Below are positions 48,201-59,767 of a DNA stretch of 64,000 nt, piece by piece. The notes below the pieces were generated by a model. It ran no database searches. It saw nothing but the letters and a program-made list of their open reading frames with translations, and was not told the DNA's origin. This stretch comes from Sphingomonas sp. CFBP 13720 (GTDB taxonomy: Bacteria; Pseudomonadota; Alphaproteobacteria; Sphingomonadales; Sphingomonadaceae). Both the position numbers and the translations under genes were made by a program. The DNA is taken from assembly GCF_014842075.1 (NCBI RefSeq), contig NZ_JACYVA010000001.1, positions 310,001 through 374,000 on the forward strand, written 5' to 3'. Every line of letters starts with the position of its first letter. The stretch's first letter is position 1.

Positions 48201-48551
48201 ACCGATCATCGTGACGCCGAACTTCGCCAGCGTGCCGTCGTTCGCTAGCGCCAGCGCGGTGTTCAGCGCGGTCTGTCCACCCATCGTCGGCAGCACCGCG
48301 TCCGGGCGCTCCTTCTCGATGATCTTGGCGACGATCTCCGGCGTGATCGGCTCGACATAGGTCGCGTCGGCCAGATCGGGGTCGGTCATGATCGTGGCGG
48401 GGTTGGAGTTGACGAGGACGATGCGATAGCCCTCCTCCTTCAACGCCTTGATCGCCTGCACGCCCGAATAATCGAACTCGCAGGCCTGACCGATGACGAT
48501 CGGCCCCGCGCCGATGACGAGGATGGACGAGATGTCGGTGCGTTTTGGCAT
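45219..48551 (-). CDS. carB: Carbamoyl-phosphate synthase large subunit
   Basis: Makes carbamoyl phosphate from bicarbonate, ammonia and ATP for arginine and pyrimidines. The 1110-residue protein has two ATP-grasp halves: the first starts [20 protein letters not shown], the second [40 protein letters not shown] and [20 protein letters not shown] are the matching active-site segments. The C-terminal MGS-like allosteric domain is present ([19 protein letters not shown]). The start is ATG 48551, just after the gene at 48562-48768. Confidence 0.97.
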   Translation of the reverse strand: MPKRTDISSILVIGAGPIVIGQACEFDYSGVQAIKALKEEGYRIVLVNSNPATIMTDPDLADATYVEPITPEIVAKIIEKERPDAVLPTMGGQTALNTALALANDGTLAKFGVTMIGADAEAIDKAEDRLKFRDAMDRIGLESARSHIAHSEAEALEGLEKIGLPVIIRPSFTLGGTGGGVAYNRDEFMKIVREGLDASPTTEILIEESLLGWKEYEMEVVRDRADNAIIVCSIENIDPMGVHTGDSITVAPALTLTDKEYQIMRNASIAVLREIGVETGGSNVQFAVNPKDGRLIVIEMNPRVSRSSALASKATGFPIAKVAAKLAVGYTLDEITNDITGATPASFEPTIDYVVTKIPRFAFEKFKGAEAKLSTAMKSVGEVMAIGRNIHESLQKALRGLETGLSGFNNVDRLVDARRDVIEAALAVATPDRLLVAAQALREGFTVAEVHAIAKYDPWFLERIAEIVAAETEVCTNGLPQDAAGMRRLKSMGFSDKRLAWLALQSANLRGMERGIARGSGLIHEVVKMMTGGVTEDEVRAHRHKLGVRPVFKRIDTCAAEFEAKTPYMYSTYEAPTFGEPEDESQPSERRKVVILGGGPNRIGQGIEFDYCCCHACFALSDAGYETIMVNCNPETVSTDYDTSDRLYFEPLTAEDVLEILHVEASRGELVGVIVQFGGQTPLNLARALEAAGIPILGTTPDSIDLAEDRERFADLVTKLGLLQPANGLARSRDEAARIAERIGYPVLMRPSYVLGGRAMEIVDSLGQLDDYIQTAVQVSGDSPVLIDQYLRDAIEVDVDAIADGTDVVVAGVLQHIEEAGVHSGDSACSMPPHSLSADTIAEIERQTVALARALNVKGLMNIQFAVKDGSVYLIEVNPRASRTVPFVAKAIGTPVAKIAARVMAGEMLANLPVIDRNIDHVAVKEAVFPWGRFPGVDPVLSPEMKSTGEVMGIDRDFATAFAKAQLGASIVLPKSGTVFVSVKSGDKPVILPGVQLLVRMGFRIVATSGTADYLAENGVPVERVNKVAQGRPHIVDRIFDGDIAMIFNTTEGWQSLRDSESIRASAQSQKVPYFTTAPASVAVAQAIEALASRSLEVRPLQSYYSQSHN

Positions 48552-48561
48552 AATGGTCCGG

Positions 48562-48768
48562 TCAGCCCTTCGGGCGCTTGAAGATAAGGGTGACGACAGG
48601 GTTCGAGCCGTAAGCCGCCTTGCCACTGATTGTCGTGGCCAGTTCCCAGCGCTGGGATCCCAGATAGCTCAGCGCCCCTTGCAACGACTGGCGATGCCCC
48701 TCGCCAAGCTGCTGACGCAACTCGACGAACCCATTGCTCAGTTCCGCAACAAGATACTCCCACGTCAT
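48562..48768 (-). CDS. Small DUF4177-like protein between carA and carB
   Basis: A 68-residue protein ([20 protein letters not shown]...). The pattern of an initial WEYLV strand, an amphipathic helix, [18 protein letters not shown], and a final [10 protein letters not shown] is that of DUF4177, whose usual core is 'LNxLGxxGWELV...IFKR'. Function unknown. Its ATG overlaps the carA stop as ATGA and carB starts 10 bases after its own end, so it is a translated member of the car operon. Its size means it is often missed. Confidence 0.8.
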   Translation of the reverse strand: MTWEYLVAELSNGFVELRQQLGEGHRQSLQGALSYLGSQRWELATTISGKAAYGSNPVVTLIFKRPKG

Positions 48769-49982
48769 CGCGATTTCCCGATCATCCCCACGAACCGTTC
48801 GAACAGGTAGAAGCTGTCCTGCGGCCCCGGCGACGCTTCGGGGTGATACTGGACCGAGAAAGCCGGGCGATCGGTCAGTTCCAGTCCGGCATTCGACCCG
48901 TCGAACAGTGACACATGCGTTTCGCGGACGTTGGCCGGCAGCGAGTCCCGCTCGACCGCGAAGCCGTGGTTCATGCTGGTAATCTCGACCGCGCCGTCGG
49001 ACAGGCGCTTGACCGGATGGTTCGCGCCGCGATGGCCTTGAAACATCTTGGTCGTGGTCGCGCCGACCGCGAGGCCGAGCAACTGGTGGCCAAGGCAGAT
49101 GCCGAACAACGGCTTGCCGGTGTCGAGCAACTGCCGGATAACCGGCACCGCATATTCACCGGTCGCGGCGGGATCGCCGGGGCCGTTCGACAGGAAGATG
49201 CCGTCGGGGTTCGCCGCCATCACGTCGTCGAACGTCGCCGTGGCGGGAAGCACGGTCACGCGCGCGCCGGCCGCGACCAGATTGCGGAAGATGTTGCGCT
49301 TCGAGCCATAGTCGATCGCGACGACATGCGGCGCGGCAGCGGACGTAGCAACGTCCGCCCCGTTCGCACTCGCCGGGGACCGGCTGTCGTCATAGCCCTT
49401 GCCCAGATGCCACGCACCGCCCGCCCAGCCATAATGCGTCTCGCACGAGACGGTCTTGGCAAGGTCCATGCCCTCCAGACCCGGCCACGCCTGCGCCTGT
49501 GCGAGCAGCGCCGGGATATCGAACGTGCCGGTCGCCGAATGGGCGATCACGCCGTTGGGGGCACCGCCTTGGCGAATGCGACGGGTCAGCGCGCGGGTGT
49601 CGATGCCCGACAGCCCGATGCGGGAATGCCGTTTCATCCATTCGGTCAGATGCTCGTTCGAGCGGAAGCTGGACGGCGCGGTCACGTCCTCGCGCACGAT
49701 CATGCCCAGCGCGTGGGGATCGTTCGCCTCGACGTCGTCCGCGTTCGTGCCGGTGTTGCCGATATGGGGGAAGGTGAAGGTGATGACCTGACCCGCAAAG
49801 GACGGATCGGTCATGATTTCCTGATAGCCGGTCATCGCGGTGTGAAAACACACCTCGCCGACCGCGGCGCCCTCGGCACCGAAACCGCGACCCCACAGCA
49901 CGTCGCCGCTGGCGAGGACCAGCACTCCGGTCGCGCCGTCGGGGACTTTGGCAGGCGTGGCAAATGGCTTCGTGTCGGCCAT
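48765..49982 (-). CDS. carA: Carbamoyl-phosphate synthase small subunit
   Basis: Glutamine amidotransferase subunit that feeds ammonia to CarB. In the 405-residue protein the N-terminal CarA domain has GEVCFHTAMTGYQEIMTDPS and SGIDTRALTRRIRQGGAPNG; the class I amidotransferase domain has FLSNGPGDPAATGEYA, the nucleophile in LFGICLGHQLLGLAVGATTT, and FSVQYHPEASPGPQDS with the His-Glu pair. The ATG at 49982 (MADTKPFAT) was chosen over upstream in-frame codons. Divergent from yqeY across 147 bases. Confidence 0.96.
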   Translation of the reverse strand: MADTKPFATPAKVPDGATGVLVLASGDVLWGRGFGAEGAAVGEVCFHTAMTGYQEIMTDPSFAGQVITFTFPHIGNTGTNADDVEANDPHALGMIVREDVTAPSSFRSNEHLTEWMKRHSRIGLSGIDTRALTRRIRQGGAPNGVIAHSATGTFDIPALLAQAQAWPGLEGMDLAKTVSCETHYGWAGGAWHLGKGYDDSRSPASANGADVATSAAAPHVVAIDYGSKRNIFRNLVAAGARVTVLPATATFDDVMAANPDGIFLSNGPGDPAATGEYAVPVIRQLLDTGKPLFGICLGHQLLGLAVGATTTKMFQGHRGANHPVKRLSDGAVEITSMNHGFAVERDSLPANVRETHVSLFDGSNAGLELTDRPAFSVQYHPEASPGPQDSFYLFERFVGMIGKSR

Positions 49983-50129
49983 GATGGGCGAGCACTCCTT
50001 GGGTTTTTCTGACGATGTCGCTAAGCGGTGGCGGCTAGTCCCTACCCCGGCCCCCGTCAATCCTGTGATCGCATCGCGATCGGCGCTATGGGTCGCCGCT
50101 TCATTCTTCGACGATCTGGAAATGCTCAA

Positions 50130-50582
50130 ATGATTCGCGACACCATCAAGGACGCGCTGGTCACTGCCATGAAGGGCGGAGACAAGGAAACCACCGGCAC
50201 GATCCGGCTGATCCAGTCCTCGATCAAGAACCGCGACATCGAGGCGCGAACCGGCAAGGCGCCCGACAGCGACGACGCGCTGGTGGTCGAAGTGCTCCAG
50301 AAAATGGTCAAGCAACGCCGCGAATCGATCGAGATGTATGAAAAGGGCAACCGCCCGGAACTGGCGGCGGCCGAAGCGCGCGAGGTCGGCGTGATCGAAC
50401 GCTTCCTGCCCGCACAGATGGACCCGGCTGCGACCGCAGCGGCGATCGAGACGATCAAGGCCGATCTGGGCGCGTCGGGCATGAAGGACATGGGCCGGGT
50501 GATGGCGGAGCTGAAGACGCGTCACGGTTCCGAACTGGATATGAGCAAGGCGAGTGCGGCGGTGAAGGCGGCGCTGGCGTAA
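50130..50582 (+). CDS. GatB/YqeY domain protein
   Basis: A 150-residue helical protein with the YqeY pattern: IRDTIKDALVTAMKGGDKET followed by TGTIRLIQSSIKNRDIEART, MVKQRRESIEMYEKGNRPEL, VIERFLPAQMDP and MGRVMAELKTRHGSELDMSK. The domain is the tail domain of the tRNA amidotransferase subunit GatB but occurs alone here; its role is thought to involve tRNA binding. The ATG at 50130 matches the family start. It precedes dnaG and rpoD, the common alphaproteobacterial yqeY-dnaG-rpoD order. Confidence 0.93.
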   Translation: MIRDTIKDALVTAMKGGDKETTGTIRLIQSSIKNRDIEARTGKAPDSDDALVVEVLQKMVKQRRESIEMYEKGNRPELAAAEAREVGVIERFLPAQMDPAATAAAIETIKADLGASGMKDMGRVMAELKTRHGSELDMSKASAAVKAALA

Positions 50583-50657
50583 ACACGTGCGACCGTACCC
50601 GAAACCGTTCGTCCCGATCATGATCGCGGGACGGATCGCACTTGAAGACCCCCGGCC

Positions 50658-52505
50658 ATGAGTCTTACCCCGCAATTCCTTGACGAACTGCGTGCCCGGA
50701 CCACGCTGTCCACACTGATCGCGAAGTCGGTCAAACTTCAGCGGGCCGGGAACGAGTTCAAAGCATGCTGCCCGTTCCACAACGAAAAATCGCCGAGCTT
50801 CTACGTCAACGACGACAAGGGCTTCTACCACTGCTTCGGCTGCTCGGCGCATGGCGACGCGATCAAGTGGATGACCGATCAGCGCGGGCTGCCGTTCATC
50901 GACGCGGTCAAGGAACTGGTCGCCGCCGCCGGCATGGAGATGCCGCAACAGGATCGCCGGTCGACCGAACGTGCCGAGCGGGCAAAGGGGCTGCACGAAG
51001 CGATGGCGGATGCCGATCGCTGGTTCGCCGAACAGCTGGCTGGCGCGGACGGGGCGCAGGCACGCGCCGCGCTCGACAGGCGCGGCATCCGTGCGGATAC
51101 CGCGCGCAGCTTCGGATTGGGATTCGCACCCGATGCGCGCGGACGGTTGAAGGCGGCGCTGGCATCCTACGGCGATGCCATGCTGGTCGAATCGGGCATG
51201 CTGATTTCGGTCGAGGGCAAGGAACCGTATGACAGGTTTCGCGGGCGGCTAATGATCCCGATCCGAGATGTGCGCGGCCGGACGATCGCGTTCGGCGGAC
51301 GTATTTTGGGCGATGGCGAACCGAAATATCTGAACTCGCCCGAAACGCCGTTGTTCGACAAGGGACGCACGCTCTACAACCTCGACCGGGCACAGGCCGC
51401 CGCGCGCAAGGCCGGCCGCGTCATCGCGGTCGAAGGCTATATGGACGTCATCGCGCTGGCGCAGGCCGGGTTTTACGAGGTCGTCGCGCCGCTCGGCACC
51501 GCGCTGACCGAACATCAACTCGAACGGCTGTGGCGATTGTCCGACGTGCCGATCCTGTGTTTCGATGGCGATGCCGCCGGACAGAAAGCGGCGATCCGCG
51601 CGGCGCAGCGCGCACTGCCGCTGCTGGGACCGGGCAAGAGCCTGCGCTTCGTGACGATCCCCGACGGGCAGGACCCCGACGATCTGGTCCGTGCAAAGGG
51701 CGCGGCGGCGTTCGAGGCGCTGCTGGACGAAGCGCAGCCGCTCGACGAGCGGCTATGGCGTCACGAGATCGCCGCCGAACCGGTCACGACGCCGGAAAGT
51801 CGCGCCGGGTTAAAGCGAAGGCTGACCGAACTCGCGCGGACGATCGGCGACCCGATGGTGCGTGACGAATATATCTTCGAGTTTCGCCAGCGGGCCGACG
51901 CGCTGTTCGCGCCCCCGCCCCGCCCCCCCCGCACCCCGTTCAAGCCGGGTGCGCCGCGCAAGCCCGGGGAACGGTGGAAGCCGCCCGAGGCGCCGCCATC
52001 GGAAACCGCCCATGCGATCGCGAAGGGGATCGACCCGTTCCTTGCAAAGGCCGTGCTGGCCGGGCTGATACGACATCCCGCAGAAATCGCCCGGCACATG
52101 GAATTGCTCGGGTCGCTGCGGCTGATCGATGGCCCGCTCGGCGCGCTGTACGAAGCGATGGTCGACGTCATGCTGGAGGATCGCTCGCTTGATAGCGGCA
52201 GTCTCATCACCATATTGGCCCGGTCAGGGTTTGAATCGATCACCGAGGAGTTGATGCGGGCAGATGCGATGCCGTTCTCGTTCACGGGATATGGCGATGC
52301 ATTGCAGGCGACAGACCACCTTGGTGAGGCGATCGGCATTCTGGTGTCCGCGCCCGCGGTCAAATTGGCGCTGGGCAAGGCCACCGAGGCCTTCGTTGCG
52401 GGTGACGACCGGGCGTTCGAGCGGCAGCAAGTGCTGATTCGCGAACAGCAGCAACTGCAAGCACGGCTTGCAAATCTGGTGCTGGCGGACGAAGACGACG
52501 TGTAA
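50658..52505 (+). CDS. dnaG: DNA primase
   Basis: Synthesises RNA primers for replication. In the 615-residue protein the CHC2 zinc finger is C38-x2-H41 and C59-x2-C62 (CCPFHNEKSPSFYVNDDKGF, HCFGCSAHGDAI). The catalytic core has RFRGRLMIPIRDVRGRTIAF, the TOPRIM segment RVIAVEGYMDVIALAQAGF and LCFDGDAAGQKAAIRAAQRA. A Pro-rich linker (about residues 415-450) leads to the C-terminal helicase-interaction domain. The ATG at 50658 follows AAGACCCCCGG weakly; family length supports it. 45 bases precede the rpoD start. Confidence 0.97.
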   Translation: MSLTPQFLDELRARTTLSTLIAKSVKLQRAGNEFKACCPFHNEKSPSFYVNDDKGFYHCFGCSAHGDAIKWMTDQRGLPFIDAVKELVAAAGMEMPQQDRRSTERAERAKGLHEAMADADRWFAEQLAGADGAQARAALDRRGIRADTARSFGLGFAPDARGRLKAALASYGDAMLVESGMLISVEGKEPYDRFRGRLMIPIRDVRGRTIAFGGRILGDGEPKYLNSPETPLFDKGRTLYNLDRAQAAARKAGRVIAVEGYMDVIALAQAGFYEVVAPLGTALTEHQLERLWRLSDVPILCFDGDAAGQKAAIRAAQRALPLLGPGKSLRFVTIPDGQDPDDLVRAKGAAAFEALLDEAQPLDERLWRHEIAAEPVTTPESRAGLKRRLTELARTIGDPMVRDEYIFEFRQRADALFAPPPRPPRTPFKPGAPRKPGERWKPPEAPPSETAHAIAKGIDPFLAKAVLAGLIRHPAEIARHMELLGSLRLIDGPLGALYEAMVDVMLEDRSLDSGSLITILARSGFESITEELMRADAMPFSFTGYGDALQATDHLGEAIGILVSAPAVKLALGKATEAFVAGDDRAFERQQVLIREQQQLQARLANLVLADEDDV

Positions 52506-52550
52506 AATGCGGCGCAAGCACGGCGCAATTGAAAGTTTTGAGGGTTTTTG

Positions 52551-54593
<2,043 letters not shown>

Positions 54594-54599
54594 TGCCAT

Positions 54600-54630
54600 A
54601 TGATCGGCCGGCCTGTTGCCGGCCGATCAT
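54600..54630 (+). terminator. Perfect 13-bp hairpin after rpoD
   Basis: Arms 54600-54612 (ATGATCGGCCGGC) and 54618-54630 pair fully around a 5-base loop, 6 bases after the rpoD stop. No T-run follows; it may slow or protect the 3' end rather than terminate by itself. Confidence 0.6.
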
Positions 54631-54755
54631 GGTGTAAATCGGGTTAACGTCCACGCAACCCGTACTTAACGCGACCACCGCTATAGTTCCGTACCAAAGC
54701 GACTTGTCCGCCCCGCCCGGCGAACAGGTCGAGCGTACGGGAGCGTAGACAGTCG

Positions 54756-55412
54756 ATGGGTTGGGTAACAGGCGACACGATCGCGCGGGACGAACAGCCC
54801 GCTATCGTCAACATGGTGCGGCAGGATGGCAGCGCGTCGCAGCCCCTCCTGCGGCAACTCGTCGGCGGCGATTGCCGACCACGTGATCTGGCCGATGCGG
54901 TCCATCACCTCTGTACGTTGCACGGACGCCAGCCGGGGTTGATCGACCATGCAATGGGCGTAACCGACTGGCGCGATGCACAGGCATGGCTTGCCGAAGC
55001 TGCCGAAGGATTCGCGGCGGAACGCGCCTATCTCGTCCGCCTCGCCGCTGCAGCCGGACCTTCGCCCAGCACGCCCGGACAGGCCGCGACCGAAGCCGCA
55101 CTGGTAGCACAACGCCACGCGATCGACATGCTGGCGCAATCGGTCCGTCCGGGCTGCGCGCTGGGTGCCGCGATGGCGCTGGCGCTCGATTGGCCGGCGG
55201 TACGCGTTCCGCTGGACGCGATGGCCGAACGTATCGGGCTGGACGTGCCGCCGCTCGACCTTCCGCCATCGATCGTCACCCACGACCTGATCGTCGCGTT
55301 CACCGTCGATCCCGCGATCGGCCGGGCAATGACGTTCGGCGCGCAACAGTTGCTGGCGCAGCATCGCGGGCTGTGGGATCTGATCGGTGCAAGGATCGCT
55401 GCGCGCGGGTAA
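54756..55412 (+). CDS. Hypothetical protein, all-helical
   Basis: A 218-residue Ala/Leu-rich protein of unknown function, without signal peptide or membrane segment. Recognisable segments are QPLLRQLVGGDCRPRDLADA, CTLHGRQPGLIDHAMGV, AAEGFAAERAYLVRLAAAAG and ATEAALVAQRHAIDMLAQSV, suggesting a helical bundle; several His/Asp positions could bind a ligand or metal. The ATG at 54756 follows a GGGAG at about 54741. Such a gene after rpoD is seen in other sphingomonads (recollection, not checked here). Confidence 0.75.
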   Translation: MGWVTGDTIARDEQPAIVNMVRQDGSASQPLLRQLVGGDCRPRDLADAVHHLCTLHGRQPGLIDHAMGVTDWRDAQAWLAEAAEGFAAERAYLVRLAAAAGPSPSTPGQAATEAALVAQRHAIDMLAQSVRPGCALGAAMALALDWPAVRVPLDAMAERIGLDVPPLDLPPSIVTHDLIVAFTVDPAIGRAMTFGAQQLLAQHRGLWDLIGARIAARG

Positions 55413-55504
55413 GGTTTGATCCGGACAAGGCAACAGATTCTACCCGCGTCGCAAAACTTACTGTAAGGCCCGCCCTGGCACCGGAAACCGGCAGCGAGGT
55501 ACTC

Positions 55505-56170
55505 TTGCAGTTTTTCAAACCGATATTGGCCGGCGCGACGTTGGCGGAGCGGTTGATCGCGTGCCTTGGCGCGGCGATCGCCATATCGCTGACCATCGTC
55601 GTCTGCTCCGGATTGCCGCTGGCGGCGACGGATGTACCGATCATCGTCGCGCCACTGGGCGCATCGGCGGTACTGGTATTCGCGGTGCCGTCCAGTCCGC
55701 TGGCACAGCCATGGCCAGTGTTGGGCGGAAACGTCATCTCGACGCTGGTCGGGGTTGCGGCGTTCAACGCAGTGCCGAATACGACCATCGCCGCCGGGGT
55801 CGCAGTGGGCGGCGCGATCCTCGCCATGTCGTTACTGCGTTGCCTGCATCCGCCCGGCGGCGCGGCGGCGCTGACCGCCGTGATTGGCAGTCAGGGGATC
55901 CATGCCGCCGGCTATTCCTTTGCATTCGCACCGGTCGGCATCAATTCGATCGCACTGGTGTCGATCGCGATGTTCCTGCACCGGGCGACCGCGCGAAACT
56001 ACCCGCACGAGCCGGCCATCGCATCGCCGCGACCGATCGCCGGACTCCACGCCGCCGATATCGACGCGGCGCTGGCCGACATGCATGGAAGCTTCGATAT
56101 CAGCCGCCAGGACCTGGACGCGCTGCTGAACCACGCCGAACGTCACGCCAAGCTTCGATCAAAGCTATAG
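55505..56170 (+). CDS. HPP family membrane protein
   Basis: A 221-residue protein of the HPP family: about four membrane helices with the name motif in LLRCLHPPGGAAALTAVIGS (H115-P-P), and a C-terminal cytoplasmic tail (about 175-220, AADIDAALADMHGSFDISRQ). Family relatives are linked to nitrite transport or CBS-domain proteins in other groups, but the role here is not known. Best start is TTG at 55505 with GAGG at 55496-55499; no better ATG exists in the region. Confidence 0.8.
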   Translation: MQFFKPILAGATLAERLIACLGAAIAISLTIVVCSGLPLAATDVPIIVAPLGASAVLVFAVPSSPLAQPWPVLGGNVISTLVGVAAFNAVPNTTIAAGVAVGGAILAMSLLRCLHPPGGAAALTAVIGSQGIHAAGYSFAFAPVGINSIALVSIAMFLHRATARNYPHEPAIASPRPIAGLHAADIDAALADMHGSFDISRQDLDALLNHAERHAKLRSKL

Positions 56171-56278
56171 GCGACGATCGGCCAAGATCAGCCACCGAAG
56201 GACGGATCGCCGTTACGCCGCATCGAGCTGTCATCGCAACAGGGAACAACTATCCCGGACCTGTTCCGGCTCACCCGA

Positions 56279-56299
56279 ACGGTCCGACCTACGGACCGT
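56279..56299. terminator. 8-bp hairpin between the HPP gene and pyrG
   Basis: ACGGTCCG (56279-56286) pairs with CGGACCGT (56292-56299), in the 141-bp gap between convergent genes. It can serve either direction; no T-run. Confidence 0.4.
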
Positions 56300-56311
56300 C
56301 CGCGCTCCCCC

Positions 56312-57946
56312 TTACACCAGCCGCGACTGACGCACCGCCGCCGCGATGAAGCTGGCGAACAACGGATGTGGGTCGAACGGCTTGGACTTGAGTTCGGGAT
56401 GAAACTGTACCCCGACGAACCACGGATGGTCGGGGCGCTCGACGATCTCCGGCAGCATGCCATCGGGCGACATGCCGGAAAATACCAGCCCGCCCTGCTC
56501 CAGCAACTCACGATAGCCGGTATTCACCTCGTAGCGATGACGATGGCGCTCGCTGATCGCGGTGTCGCCATAGATCGACGCGACCACCGAATTGCCGGCC
56601 AGCGTCGCGTCATACGCGCCGAGCCGCATCGTGCCACCTAGATCGCCGTCCGATTCGCGCTTCTGGATACCCTCCGGCGTCATCCACTCTGTGATCATGC
56701 CGACAACCGGCTGTTCGGTCGGGCCAAATTCGGTCGAGGACGCATCAGCGATACCGCCCAGGTTACGGACGCCTTCTACGCACGCCATCTGCATGCCGAA
56801 ACAGATGCCGAAATACGGCACGTTACGCTGGCGCGCGAAGCGGACGCTGGCGATCTTGCCTTCCGCGCCGCGTTCACCGAACGCGCCGGGAACGAGGATC
56901 GCGTGGCACGGCTCCAGTTCGGCTGCGACCGCTTCCTGCTCGCCTTCGAACAATTCGGCGTCGATCCAGCGGATGTTGACCTTCACCCGATTGGCGATGC
57001 CACCGTGGATCAGCGCCTCGTTCAGCGACTTGTACGCATCCTGCAGGCCGACATATTTGCCGACCACACCAATCGTGACCTGCCCTTCCGGGTTTTGCAG
57101 CCGGTCCATGATGTCGGACCAGCGCGACAGGTCGGGGGCCTCACCCGGCTCCATGCCGAACGCGCGCAGTACTTCGGCGTCCAGCCCTTCGGCATGATAT
57201 TGCTGGGGCACGGCATAGATGCTCGCCGCATCCAACGCCGGGATGACGGCAGCGGCGGGCACGTTGCAGAACAACGCGATCTTTGCGCGCTCGCTGGCCG
57301 GCAACGGGTGCTCACAACGGCAGACCAGTACGTCGGGCTGAACGCCCAACGCCGCCAGCTCACGCACCGAATGCTGCGTCGGCTTGGTCTTCAGCTCGCC
57401 TGCCGCCGCGATGTACGGCACCAGCGTGACGTGGATACTGATTGAGTGGCCCCGCCCCAGCTCGTTCTTCAGCTGACGGATCGCTTCGATGAACGGCAGT
57501 GATTCGATGTCGCCGACGGTTCCGCCGATCTCGCACAACACGAAATCCAGCCCGTCGGTATCCGCCTGTGCGAACGCCTTGATCGCGTCGGTGACGTGCG
57601 GAACGACCTGGACCGTCGCGCCGAGGTAATCCCCGCGTCGTTCGCGCTGGATGATCGTCTGGTAGATTCGCCCGGAGGTGACGTTGTCCGACTGGTGCGC
57701 CGCAACGCCGGTAAAGCGCTCGTAATGGCCTAGATCGAGGTCGGTTTCAGCGCCGTCGTCGGTCACATAGACTTCGCCGTGCTGATACGGACTCATAGTG
57801 CCCGGATCGACGTTCAGATACGGATCGAACTTGCGGATGCGGACGGTGTGTCCCCGCGCCTGCAGCAACGCCGCAAGGCTCGCCGCCATGAGTCCCTTGC
57901 CGAGCGACGAAACCACGCCGCCGGTGATGAAGATATACCGCGCCAT
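56312..57946 (-). CDS. pyrG: CTP synthase
   Basis: Aminates UTP to CTP using glutamine. The 544-residue protein has the synthase domain ([60 protein letters not shown]) and the class I glutaminase domain ([16 protein letters not shown], the nucleophile Cys in [17 protein letters not shown], and [12 protein letters not shown]). Full family length. The ATG at 57946 starts the usual [10 protein letters not shown]. secG lies 89 bases upstream on the same strand, the common alphaproteobacterial secG-pyrG order. Confidence 0.97.
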   Translation of the reverse strand: MARYIFITGGVVSSLGKGLMAASLAALLQARGHTVRIRKFDPYLNVDPGTMSPYQHGEVYVTDDGAETDLDLGHYERFTGVAAHQSDNVTSGRIYQTIIQRERRGDYLGATVQVVPHVTDAIKAFAQADTDGLDFVLCEIGGTVGDIESLPFIEAIRQLKNELGRGHSISIHVTLVPYIAAAGELKTKPTQHSVRELAALGVQPDVLVCRCEHPLPASERAKIALFCNVPAAAVIPALDAASIYAVPQQYHAEGLDAEVLRAFGMEPGEAPDLSRWSDIMDRLQNPEGQVTIGVVGKYVGLQDAYKSLNEALIHGGIANRVKVNIRWIDAELFEGEQEAVAAELEPCHAILVPGAFGERGAEGKIASVRFARQRNVPYFGICFGMQMACVEGVRNLGGIADASSTEFGPTEQPVVGMITEWMTPEGIQKRESDGDLGGTMRLGAYDATLAGNSVVASIYGDTAISERHRHRYEVNTGYRELLEQGGLVFSGMSPDGMLPEIVERPDHPWFVGVQFHPELKSKPFDPHPLFASFIAAAVRQSRLV

Positions 57947-58035
57947 GGGAGATATCGCCTAGCGTCGAACGCCATCGCCGCCAAGCGCAGGATTGCTCCC
58001 GCACCCGCAAAACGCGACGGACCGGTGGAAAAGGA

Positions 58036-58395
58036 TTAGCGGGCGAGCGGAACCGAGCCGTTGTCGGCACCCGTCAGGTTGCCGATCGGGTCGGCTGCCG
58101 GCTGGGCCGGCGCGCTCGCCGCAGGGGGCGTGGTCGCGGGACGGGCCAGCGACGTATCGATCGAGCCTGCACCGCGGTTCGCGGCGATGACCGCCAGTAC
58201 GATGCTCATCACGATGAACAGACCGGCCAGGACCGCCGTAGCGCGCGTCAGGAAATCTGCCGCGCCGCGCGCAGACATAAGTCCCGACGGGCTTCCGCCG
58301 GTGGTCAGGCCGCCGCCTTCCGACCGCTGCATCAGGATCACCGTCACGAGCAGCGCGGCGATGATCGCATGGACGACGAGCAGGAAGGTGAACAT
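58036..58395 (-). CDS. secG: Preprotein translocase subunit SecG
   Basis: Accessory subunit of the SecYEG protein-export channel. In the 119-residue protein two membrane helices (about 3-21 TFLLVVHAIIAALLVTVILM; 54-70 AVLAGLFIVMSIVLAVIAAN) flank the family loop QRSEGGGLTTGGSPSGLMSA. A long Ala/Pro/Thr-rich periplasmic tail is typical of sphingomonad SecG. Divergent from the MarR-type gene across 192 bases. Confidence 0.93.
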   Translation of the reverse strand: MFTFLLVVHAIIAALLVTVILMQRSEGGGLTTGGSPSGLMSARGAADFLTRATAVLAGLFIVMSIVLAVIAANRGAGSIDTSLARPATTPPAASAPAQPAADPIGNLTGADNGSVPLAR

Positions 58396-58587
58396 AAGCG
58401 TGGAACGTTTCCGGTAGAGTGGAATGCGGGATCGATCCGCGCCACATAGGCGACCCGGACCGTCCGATCAACCGACCGGGTCGACCCCATCCGTAACATT
58501 ATCGTATCGAACCGGAAACCAAGCGCTTTGCTGCGACGTTCACTTTCCGACCCCGTACTTGGTCTGATCGAACGGTGAGTTCCTGCG

Positions 58588-58941
58588 ATGTTCCCAAACA
58601 TGCCATTGAAGCGATGGATGGCCGGACTGGTCGACTATGTTCGCTCCGGCGAACCCGACCTGACCAACCGGCAAATGGCGTTGATGATGATCGTTTATCT
58701 GCAACCTGGGCCGCATACGGTGCGCGGACTGGCGCGTGCGTTGAATGTATCAAAACCGGTCGTAACGCGCGCCTTGAACAGGTTGGGTACGCTCGGCTAT
58801 CTCCGCCGCCAACGCGACGATGCCGACAAGCGAAATATCTTTGTCGCGCAGACGAACGAAGGGGCCAATTTTCTTGCAGAGTTCGGGCAGTTCATGGGCG
58901 GCGACGGCGTCGGCGACTTCCGGCAGCACGCCAGCGCGTAG
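58588..58941 (+). CDS. MarR-type winged-helix regulator
   Basis: A 117-residue protein with a winged helix: NRQMALMMIVYLQPGPHTVR followed by GLARALNVSKPVVTRALNRL (recognition helix) and GTLGYLRRQRDDADKRNIFV (wing). It is shorter than typical MarR proteins (about 140-150) and lacks part of the dimerising helices at the C-terminus. The downstream NlpC-like frame probably begins inside its last third. Ligand and target unknown. Confidence 0.82.
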   Translation: MFPNMPLKRWMAGLVDYVRSGEPDLTNRQMALMMIVYLQPGPHTVRGLARALNVSKPVVTRALNRLGTLGYLRRQRDDADKRNIFVAQTNEGANFLAEFGQFMGGDGVGDFRQHASA

Positions 58942-59767
58942 CCGCTTCGCGCTGCGCGCGCGCTCGGTCGCACTCGACCTGCGCGTCGATGCGGTGCGTC
59001 GCGATCTGGCCGATATCCGCATGGCGGACAGGGTGTTCGCGCCACATTATGCCGTCCCGGCGCGGCGCACCGCCGGTCGCCTCGTCGTGGTCGCCGGAAC
59101 GCCGGATGGCGTGCCGTTGTCGCAACTATTGCCGGGTGAACCCTTCGACGTACTGGAATTCACGTCGACCCACGCATGGGGTCGCTCCCCGGTCGACGGC
59201 GTCGTCGGATTCGTCGACTGCGATTCGCTGACAGGCGAGTTCCCGTCGAGCCATATCGTCATTGCGAAATACGCGCCGGTACATGCCGATGCGTCGTCGA
59301 CGAGTCCCGTACTGGCGCAATTGCCGATGGGTGCACGGGTTGCGGCGACCCCGTCAGGTGATGACTGGGTCGAGGTCGACGGCGGCTATGTCGCAGCGAA
59401 TACCGTCGTGTCGCGGGAAGACGCAGGCGGCGATGCGGTCGCGTTCGCACTCGCATTGCGGAACGTTGCGGCGGTTACCGGCGGACGGTCGGGCGACGGG
59501 GTCGACGCGGCGGGTCTGATCTTTCTGACTCACGCGCTTGCGGGCGCGCCCCCTGCCCGTTTCGCGGATCTTCAGTCTGCTACGATCGGTACGCCGCTGG
59601 CAGAGGGCGATGTGTTGCGCCGGGGCGATCTGATTTTCTTCGCGGATCATGTCGTCATGCTGGTCGATGGCGACACGGCGATCCATGTCGACGACGTGGT
59701 GAAGTGCGAGGCATTGGCGACATTGGACCGGTTCGGCCCGGTCGTGGCACGGAGGCGTCCGGCATGA
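58874..59767 (+). CDS. Degenerate NlpC/P60-type protein lacking the catalytic cysteine
   Basis: A 297-residue protein with two SH3-like segments (about residues 60-190, TPDGVPLSQLLPGEPFDVLE and IVIAKYAPVHADASSTSPVL) followed by an NlpC/P60 fold. Family members read '...GGRSGxGxDCSGL...'; here it is VTGGRSGDGVDAAGLIFL, with Ala212-Ala213 in place of the catalytic Cys-Ser. The later histidine is kept (DHVVML, His259). Peptidoglycan endopeptidase activity is therefore not expected. Start is uncertain: TTG 58874 after AAGGGG is best; GTG 58996 would give a shorter form. Overlaps MarR and is coupled to argC by ATGA. Confidence 0.75.
   Translation: MQSSGSSWAATASATSGSTPARSRFALRARSVALDLRVDAVRRDLADIRMADRVFAPHYAVPARRTAGRLVVVAGTPDGVPLSQLLPGEPFDVLEFTSTHAWGRSPVDGVVGFVDCDSLTGEFPSSHIVIAKYAPVHADASSTSPVLAQLPMGARVAATPSGDDWVEVDGGYVAANTVVSREDAGGDAVAFALALRNVAAVTGGRSGDGVDAAGLIFLTHALAGAPPARFADLQSATIGTPLAEGDVLRRGDLIFFADHVVMLVDGDTAIHVDDVVKCEALATLDRFGPVVARRRPA

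Noticed and set aside
45789..48248. Plus-strand frame of 819 codons opposite carB
   Set aside because: Antisense shadow of a clearly conserved carB; no ribosome site and composition unlike protein.
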